From CAZDDW01 sp043811105 (GTDB lineage: Bacteria; Patescibacteriota; Patescibacteriia; UBA9934; CAZDDW01): a stretch of DNA of 33,766 nt. Below, piece by piece: positions 29,083 through 33,766 of this stretch (position 1 is the stretch's first letter; each line of letters starts with the position of its first letter). The translations under genes were made by a program, and so were the position numbers. Location of the stretch: positions 1 through 33,766 of the forward strand of contig JBDRNK010000011.1 of NCBI GenBank assembly GCA_043811105.1. Direction: 5' to 3'. The notes beneath the pieces were generated by a model. That model made no database searches and was not told the DNA's origin. It worked only from the letters and a program-made list of their open reading frames with translations.

Positions 29083-29143
29083 TTATCCACAACCGGTGCC
29101 ACAACCGGTGCCTGACCCTGTGTCTGACCCCAGTTGTGGATAA
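29083..29143. repeat. Inverted DnaA-box-like sequences with 12-bp tandem repeat
   Basis: TTATCCACAAC (29083-29093) is inverted as GTTGTGGATAA (29133-29143). Each contains a perfect TTATCCACA. Between them are two exact copies of CCACAACCGGTG (29087-29110) and two TGACCC-containing units resembling the RAYT end motif. The segment fills the gap between the terminator and the tatD stop. Confidence 0.7.
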
Positions 29144-30028
29144 CTAGAATTTTATCTTAAATAGTTGCTGTGCATTCTTATTGGTTTCTTCAGCAACTTT
29201 TTCAATAGATATACCTTTTAATTCGGCAATCTTTGCAGCAATGTGTTGCACATATACTGGTTCGTTGCGTTGTCCACGCATAGGGTCTGGTGATAAATAC
29301 GGCGCATCAGTTTCAATCATGATTTTATCAAGAGGAACCTTTTTTACCAATTCTTGAATCGCAGTATATTCAACACCTTTACTTATCTCGCTCCGACGCG
29401 GGGCAAAAGTAATTATCCCGGTAAATGAAATCAAAAAACCAAGCTCAAAATATTTTTCTGCTTCTTCAATCGTTCCAGTAAAACAATGGATCACACCACG
29501 CGATGACAACTTCCCTGCCTGGACATATTCACTGAGGATTTCGATTTGATCTGCGTGTGAATCGCGAGAATGAATAATCACTGGCAGATCAAGTTCATCG
29601 GCTAGATCTAAATGTGCGCGCATTGAATCTTTTTGATCTTGAATGACAAGCTTACGCTTGTCGATCCCACCTGGAACATGAAAATAGTCTAACCCAAACT
29701 CTCCGATAGCAACAACGTTAGGATCCTTGGCCAACTGACGATAAAACTCAGAGTCAAACTTTTCGCTACGCGTTTTAACCGTTGCTTGTTCTTCAGCCTC
29801 ATTCGGATCAGTAAACTCTTGTTCACACAAGTGATTCGGATGCAATCCAATTGCAGCCCAGAGACCATCGTACTTCTGAGCAAACTCAACGGCCTGACGC
29901 GAAGTATCAGTTTGCGTTCCAACAGTAATCATTAAAACACCAGCGTCCAAAGAACGCTGGATTACTTCATCAACATCTTTTTTGTAAGCATTAAAATGGA
30001 CGTGACAATGTGTGTCAATCAGTTTCAT
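29144..30028 (-). CDS. tatD: TatD-family metal-dependent hydrolase (DNase)
   Basis: TIM-barrel hydrolase, 294 aa, of the TatD/YcfH family, with metal-ligand motifs DTHCHVHF (residues 5-12), GEFGLDY, VIIHSRD, VIHCFTG and ETDAPYLSP in order. Family members act as 3'-5' DNA exonucleases or D-aminoacyl-tRNA deacylases; the choice cannot be made here. The segment GIDKRKLV after GEFGLDYFHVP is encoded by a family-1 palindrome, in a surface loop where the family varies. It starts 2 nt after the cvpA-like gene, in the thiI-rsmI-metG-cvpA-tatD cluster. Confidence 0.93.
   Translation of the reverse strand: MKLIDTHCHVHFNAYKKDVDEVIQRSLDAGVLMITVGTQTDTSRQAVEFAQKYDGLWAAIGLHPNHLCEQEFTDPNEAEEQATVKTRSEKFDSEFYRQLAKDPNVVAIGEFGLDYFHVPGGIDKRKLVIQDQKDSMRAHLDLADELDLPVIIHSRDSHADQIEILSEYVQAGKLSSRGVIHCFTGTIEEAEKYFELGFLISFTGIITFAPRRSEISKGVEYTAIQELVKKVPLDKIMIETDAPYLSPDPMRGQRNEPVYVQHIAAKIAELKGISIEKVAEETNKNAQQLFKIKF
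29645..29669. repeat. Family-1 palindrome inside tatD
   Basis: The hairpin GACAAGC-TTAC-GCTTGTC (29645-29662), identical to the one at 1791-1808, is followed by GATCCCA (29663-29669). Read with the gene it encodes GIDKRKLV, in the same phase as the copies in mrdA and the helicase gene. Confidence 0.8.
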
Positions 30029-30030
30029 AA

Positions 30031-30618
30031 TTACTCTGCCATCTGTTCAGCAATTTCTGCTGCTTCACTAGGCATTTCAATATTAATATCTATATTTGGT
30101 AGCTCAATATTCTGAGCCGCTTCGTTTGCCTGTTGTAAAGCGTCAGGCAATAAAATTGCGGTTGTACCAGCAACCATTAACAAGTAATCAGCCACAGCAG
30201 ACATTTCCAAAGCGGATCGTACACCTTCTTCTGGAAGATAAAGCATGGCAAAATAAATGATCACCCCAACGACAATAACACCTTCAATAAATCCGAAAAT
30301 TATTCCCAATAATCTATTTAGTGATTTTCCAAGCGGAACTACTGACCAGATTTTTTCTATCATGGTGAAAAGTAAGCCAATCAATTTTGTTAGTACCAAA
30401 AAGATAATTATAAACAAAATTATTCGAGCCCAGACACCGCCACCAAAAATATAGCCAACCCATTCAAAAACCGAATCAATAATTCGACTGGCAATTACCG
30501 AAGCAATGATCGCTCCAATCAAACTTCCCAGGGTGTGGATAAACCCAAAGAACGCACCGTAAAAAACAAAGCCACCGATAATAATTATCAAGATTAAATC
30601 TACAAAAGCTACCTCCAT
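30031..30618 (-). CDS. CvpA-family membrane protein
   Basis: Protein of 195 aa with four to five hydrophobic segments. Its N-terminus (VDLILIIIIGGFVFYGAFFGFIHTLGSLIGAIIASVIASRI) matches the CvpA/colicin V production family pattern: a glycine-rich first pair of helices. The third segment and LGKSLNRLLGIIFGFIEGVIVVGVI also fit. The C-terminal 45 residues are acidic and outside the membrane. The family's function is poorly defined. It lies between metG and tatD with short gaps. Confidence 0.8.
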   Translation of the reverse strand: MEVAFVDLILIIIIGGFVFYGAFFGFIHTLGSLIGAIIASVIASRIIDSVFEWVGYIFGGGVWARIILFIIIFLVLTKLIGLLFTMIEKIWSVVPLGKSLNRLLGIIFGFIEGVIVVGVIIYFAMLYLPEEGVRSALEMSAVADYLLMVAGTTAILLPDALQQANEAAQNIELPNIDINIEMPSEAAEIAEQMAE

Positions 30619-30629
30619 AAGAAAAGTTT

Positions 30630-30657
30630 CAAGTTACAAGTTGCAAGTTTCAAGTTT
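30630..30657. repeat. Four tandem 7-bp units at the 3' end of metG
   Basis: CAAGTTA, CAAGTTG, CAAGTTT, CAAGTTT occupy 30630-30657. The metG stop lies within the array, which encodes the last residues (KLETCNL). Gain or loss of one unit would shift the frame and change the C-terminus. Confidence 0.7.
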
Positions 30658-32145
30658 AGGGAATAGGTTTTCTCCTTTTTTAATTATACCACCTGGAGCC
30701 AATTCTCCCCAAACCCAAGCGGATTCAAATGATTGTTCAAACTCCTTAGGAATTTGAATTCCGAGTTGTTTAAACATTGCTTCTGAGGTCTCAGTCATAA
30801 ATGGGTAGATCATCCAAGCAACATGTCGCAAAGTTTCAAGCAAAACATAAAGCGCATTTTCAAGCGGTTTTTTGTCGTCTTGCTTAGCCAATTCCCATGG
30901 TTTTTGTTGTTCAACATACTGATTAGCTTGGCGAACAAGATTCCAACAAACTTCAATGGCTTCATGAAAACGCAATTCATTCATGGCTTGATTATATTGC
31001 TGCCAATCATCTTTGAGAAACCCTTCGGCTTTTTCAGGAACAAGGCCGTCACAGTATTTTTCAGTCATGGCCAAAGTTCGGCTAAGCAGATTTCCCAAAT
31101 CATTTGCCAGCTCACCATTGTAGCGTTCAACCATTCTCTCTTCAGAAAAATCCCCATCTTCACCAAAATGAATTTCACGCATTAAAAAATAACGTACAGG
31201 ATCAATCCCATATTTTTGAGTTAGCTCAACCGGATCAATGGCATTACCTAGCGACTTGCTAATTTTGTCGCCGTTGATGGTAAAGAAACCATGAGCGAAA
31301 ACTGTTTTTGGTAACGGTAATCCAGCGGCCAGCAACATGGCTGGCCAAAGTGCACAGTGAAATTTAATGATATCTTTTCCAACAATATGCACGTCAGCAG
31401 GCCAAAACTTGTTGAATTGATCAGTTTCGTCAGTATAGCCAATAGCACTAATGTAATTGATTAACGCATCAAACCAAACGTAGATTCTCTGATCCGTATC
31501 AATCGGCACTGGAATACCCCATTTCATGCTGGCTCGAGAAATTGAAATGTCTTCCATGAAATTATCAATATAACTTATAACTTCATTTCGACGAGATTCC
31601 GGCATGATGAATTCTGGATTCTTTTTTATGTGTTCGAGCAGAGCTGAGCGATACTTTGTCAGTTTAAAAAAATAATTCTTTTCTTTTATTTGCTCTGGTG
31701 GTTTTTTATGATTCGGACAATTACCATCTTCCAAATCAGACTCATTTAAAAAAGCCTCGCAGCCAGTACAATATAACCCCTGATACTCACCTTCATAAAT
31801 GTCACCTTGATCATAAACTTTTTTAAAGAATTTAGTTGCCGCAGTCACATGTCGATCTTGAGTAGTTCGAATAAAATCATTATTTGTGAATCCAAGAGAA
31901 TCAAAAGTTGATTCCCAACGGGCAGCCATCTGATCAATATATTCTTGGACGTCCTGTTTAGCTAGTTCAGCCGCGTCCACTCCTTTTTGCGAATTCTCGT
32001 CTGTACCGGTTAAAAACATAACTTCATCGCCCAGCATGCGATGATAGCGTGCTAAAATATCAGCGGCCACAGTCGAATAAACATGGCCAATATGTGGCTT
32101 ATCATTAACGTAGTAAATTGGTGTGGTGACGTAGAACTTTGCCAT
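30634..32145 (-). CDS. metG: Methionyl-tRNA synthetase
   Basis: Class I synthetase that charges tRNA-Met, 503 aa. HIGH motif at 18-21 (KPHIGHVYSTVAADIL); KMSKS motif present as DKISKSLGN. The connective domain has one zinc-type set C-x2-C (YCTGCEAF) with C-x2-H (NCPNHKK). The anticodon-binding helical domain follows, and there is no C-terminal tRNA-binding (EMAP-like) extension, so this is the short form. It starts 1 nt before the rsmI stop region, with no Shine-Dalgarno. The final residues come from a tandem 7-bp repeat. Confidence 0.97.
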   Translation of the reverse strand: MAKFYVTTPIYYVNDKPHIGHVYSTVAADILARYHRMLGDEVMFLTGTDENSQKGVDAAELAKQDVQEYIDQMAARWESTFDSLGFTNNDFIRTTQDRHVTAATKFFKKVYDQGDIYEGEYQGLYCTGCEAFLNESDLEDGNCPNHKKPPEQIKEKNYFFKLTKYRSALLEHIKKNPEFIMPESRRNEVISYIDNFMEDISISRASMKWGIPVPIDTDQRIYVWFDALINYISAIGYTDETDQFNKFWPADVHIVGKDIIKFHCALWPAMLLAAGLPLPKTVFAHGFFTINGDKISKSLGNAIDPVELTQKYGIDPVRYFLMREIHFGEDGDFSEERMVERYNGELANDLGNLLSRTLAMTEKYCDGLVPEKAEGFLKDDWQQYNQAMNELRFHEAIEVCWNLVRQANQYVEQQKPWELAKQDDKKPLENALYVLLETLRHVAWMIYPFMTETSEAMFKQLGIQIPKEFEQSFESAWVWGELAPGGIIKKGENLFPKLETCNL

Positions 32146-32146
32146 A

Positions 32147-32821
32147 TTATTTTGTTGGGCTAATTACGATTACAAATTCGCCTTTAATACTACCAGTTTT
32201 AAGCTCATCTGTCACCTCGCTTGTTGTACCGCGGTAGATTGTTTCGTGCAATTTAGTTAATTCCCTTCCGACCGCTATTGGTCGATCCTTGATTCGCTTA
32301 TTTAGTTCGTCCATAGTTTTTAAGATGCGATGAGTGGATTCATATAGCACGATCGTTGATTTAATCTCAGACAAACGATCAAAATATTTTTGTCTGCCTT
32401 TTTTGTGTGGTGGAAATCCTAAGAATATAAATTCGTCAGCTGGGAATCCGGAGATTGAGAGCGCGGTCGTAACAGCCGAAGGTCCAGGAATGGGGATTAT
32501 TTCGATCTGATCTTCAAAGCGACGTAATGTTTCTGCAACAAGCATGCTACCTGGATCTGAAATTCCAGGAGTTCCAGCATCAGTGACCAGTGCCAGATTT
32601 TTATCGTCTGATAATTCATCTAAAATTTTCTCAACCTTTTTTTGATCAGAGTGTTGATGATAGCTTTGTAAAGGTTTCTCAATACCGTACTTGGCAAGTA
32701 GCTTAGCGGTTACCCGAGTGTCTTCACACAAAATCAAATCAACCGAACGCAAAGTTTCTAACATCCGCTCAGAAACATCTTTTAAATTACCGATTGGTGT
32801 GGCTACGATGTATAGTTTCAT
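32147..32821 (-). CDS. rsmI: 16S rRNA (cytidine(1402)-2'-O)-methyltransferase RsmI
   Basis: SAM-dependent methyltransferase of the tetrapyrrole-methylase fold, 224 aa. It starts LYIVATPIGNLKDVSERMLETLRSVDLILCEDTRVTAKLL and continues with LVTDAGTPGISDPG, IPGPSAVTTALSISGFP and the FLGFPPHKKGR signature. It modifies C1402 in the ribosomal P site. It lies 3 nt after the thiI stop and directly before metG. Confidence 0.96.
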   Translation of the reverse strand: MKLYIVATPIGNLKDVSERMLETLRSVDLILCEDTRVTAKLLAKYGIEKPLQSYHQHSDQKKVEKILDELSDDKNLALVTDAGTPGISDPGSMLVAETLRRFEDQIEIIPIPGPSAVTTALSISGFPADEFIFLGFPPHKKGRQKYFDRLSEIKSTIVLYESTHRILKTMDELNKRIKDRPIAVGRELTKLHETIYRGTTSEVTDELKTGSIKGEFVIVISPTK

Positions 32822-32824
32822 ATT

Positions 32825-32883
32825 TCATGACCGGATCAGAGATCCGTTAGAAGAATTTTCCCAGCCATCTTTGATGGCGTTTG
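32825..32883. repeat. Family-3 two-module palindrome at the 3' end of thiI
   Basis: Module 2 (32825-32853, 29 bp) has the hairpin CGGATC-AGA-GATCCG followed by TTAGAAG. Module 1 (32854-32883) contains CCCAGCCATCTTTGATGG. It encodes the last ~15 residues of ThiI and its stop codon. The leader copy at 17377-17440 has the same modules in reversed order. Confidence 0.8.
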
Positions 32884-33766
32884 TAATTAGTTTATCAACA
32901 TCCAACTTCCCCTCCTCTTTTCGAGCAACTCCGATGTTGGATTTTGTTACCGGATGTCTTGGGACGAACAAACTGCAACAATCTTCATGGGGCAGGATTG
33001 AGAGTTCATAGGTTCCAATTTGTTTTGCCCGATCAATTATCTCGATTTTGTCCAGTCCGATCAATGGTCGCAATATCGGAATAGTCACCGCATCATTAAT
33101 CGTGGCGATGTTCTCGATCGTTTGCGAAGCCACTTGACCAACAGACTCACCAGTTACCAAAGCTTTGGCGTTTTCCTGCTCAGCGATCTGCTCAGCAATC
33201 CGATACATAAAACGTCTATATAAAACCACCCGATACTCTCCGCGACATTCCTTAACAATCTCTTTTTGAATATTCAGAAAAGGAACAAGATATAACTTTG
33301 TTTTTATCTGCCATGGCGACAACAGCTCCGAAAGTTCTTGAACTTTATCAATCGCCTCTTGGCTTGTCTGCGGTGCAGAATGAAAATGAACAAAGATTAC
33401 CTGACAACCACGCTTCATTAATTGCCAAGATGCCACTGGTGAATCAATTCCACCGGACAACAAAGAAACTACTGTTCCACTTGATCCAACCGGCAACCCA
33501 CCAGCGCCAGGAATTTTCTCTGTGAAGATATAGGTTTGTTTTTCAGTGATCTCAATTTGAATTGTAAGATCAGGGTTATGTATATCAACAGCTTTTTTTG
33601 TTTGCTCTAAAACACGCGCCCCTACATCACGACTGACTTCCATTGATGTTGCTGGAAATAATTTATGACTGCGTTTGGTTATCACTTTAAACGTTTGCCA
33701 GTCTGATTCAGATGACCGCACCAATTCCAAGGCGGTTTCTTGAATAAGATCGAAATCATTTTTTAC
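32825..33766 (-). CDS. thiI: tRNA 4-thiouridine synthase ThiI, C-terminal part (runs off the right edge)
   Basis: The frame is open to the last base of the window (first codons read VKNDFDLIQETALELV), so the N-terminal ferredoxin-like part lies outside. Visible parts: the end of the THUMP domain, the PP-loop pyrophosphatase motif SGGIDSPVASW, TGESVGQVASQTIEN, and the EDCCSLFVPRHP segment with the catalytic cysteine region. The enzyme adenylates U8 of tRNA before sulfur transfer. No rhodanese domain follows. The C-terminal ~15 residues (KDGWENSSNGSLIRS) are encoded by a palindromic repeat and are probably not ancestral. Confidence 0.94.
   Translation of the reverse strand, partial: VKNDFDLIQETALELVRSSESDWQTFKVITKRSHKLFPATSMEVSRDVGARVLEQTKKAVDIHNPDLTIQIEITEKQTYIFTEKIPGAGGLPVGSSGTVVSLLSGGIDSPVASWQLMKRGCQVIFVHFHSAPQTSQEAIDKVQELSELLSPWQIKTKLYLVPFLNIQKEIVKECRGEYRVVLYRRFMYRIAEQIAEQENAKALVTGESVGQVASQTIENIATINDAVTIPILRPLIGLDKIEIIDRAKQIGTYELSILPHEDCCSLFVPRHPVTKSNIGVARKEEGKLDVDKLITNAIKDGWENSSNGSLIRS

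Noticed and set aside
29087..29110. CRISPR-like repeat
   Set aside because: There are only two adjacent 12-bp copies with no spacers and no cas genes in the window.
29083..29143. Replication origin
   Set aside because: There are only two DnaA-box sequences, no dnaA, dnaN or rpmH nearby, no AT-rich unwinding region and no change in gene-strand bias.

Overview
The window looks like part of an AT-rich genome from a bacterium with a reduced gene set, most likely Patescibacteria (Candidate Phyla Radiation). The evidence is indirect: compact minus-strand operons, most housekeeping starts without a Shine-Dalgarno sequence, a LysRS-HD fusion, a helicase-nuclease fusion, a V/A-type ATPase, and several ORFs I cannot assign. 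No rRNA, tRNA or CRISPR array is visible.

Layout, left to right (almost everything is on the minus strand). Positions 1-350 hold the N-terminus of an FtsQ-like division protein. 454-4289 is serS, a small cytidylyltransferase and lysS fused to an HD domain, followed by greA (4419-4874). 5082-5711 holds two small membrane ORFs. 5760-6681 is a complete RAYT-type (IS200-like, Y1) transposon with perfect 30-bp inverted ends, lying against the stop codon of the cell-shape operon mreB-mreC-mreD-mrdA (10907 to 6682). Next come a four-helix membrane protein, a DUF721/DciA-like protein, a small ORFan, a UvrD-type helicase with a C-terminal PD-(D/E)XK/Fe-S nuclease (12107-15076), another ORFan, and a plus-strand HD-domain gene (15656-16855). 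A third ORFan (17123-17353) precedes a complete V/A-type ATPase operon (25956 to 17533; order H/G, I, K, E, C, F, A, B, D). The K subunit carries the residues of the Na+ site. A divergent pair of GC-rich unknown genes (26282-27340 and 27565-29016) follows, then tatD, a cvpA-like gene, metG, rsmI and the C-terminal part of thiI, which runs off the right edge.

The most unusual content is in small repeats. (1) A family of 18-bp palindromes, GAC-nnnn-loop-nnnn-GTC, occurs at six loci. Stem bases covary, and the palindromes are often paired inside a TGGGA...TCCCA frame. Copies lie in the coding sequences of mrdA, the helicase and tatD in the same orientation and codon phase, just upstream of the starts of serS and the helicase, and as the apparent terminator of the V-ATPase operon. 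(2) A 32-bp palindrome is shared by the helicase gene and an intergenic region. (3) A two-module palindrome is shared by the 3' end of thiI and the leader of a small gene. (4) A TTCGCTC...GAGCTTCG palindrome sits, both times, inside the loop of another hairpin. (5) A 135-bp MITE-like element with perfect 20-bp inverted ends and a CATA duplication interrupts the V-ATPase leader exactly at the start codon. A RAYT transposase is present, but a link between it and these palindromes is inference.

Two styles of gene expression are visible. Housekeeping genes lack Shine-Dalgarno sequences, and some seem almost leaderless behind extended -10 (TGnTATAAT) promoters. The ORFans and the GC-rich pair have strong GGAGG-like sites, mostly with TTGACx-17/18 bp-(-10) promoters and their own terminators.
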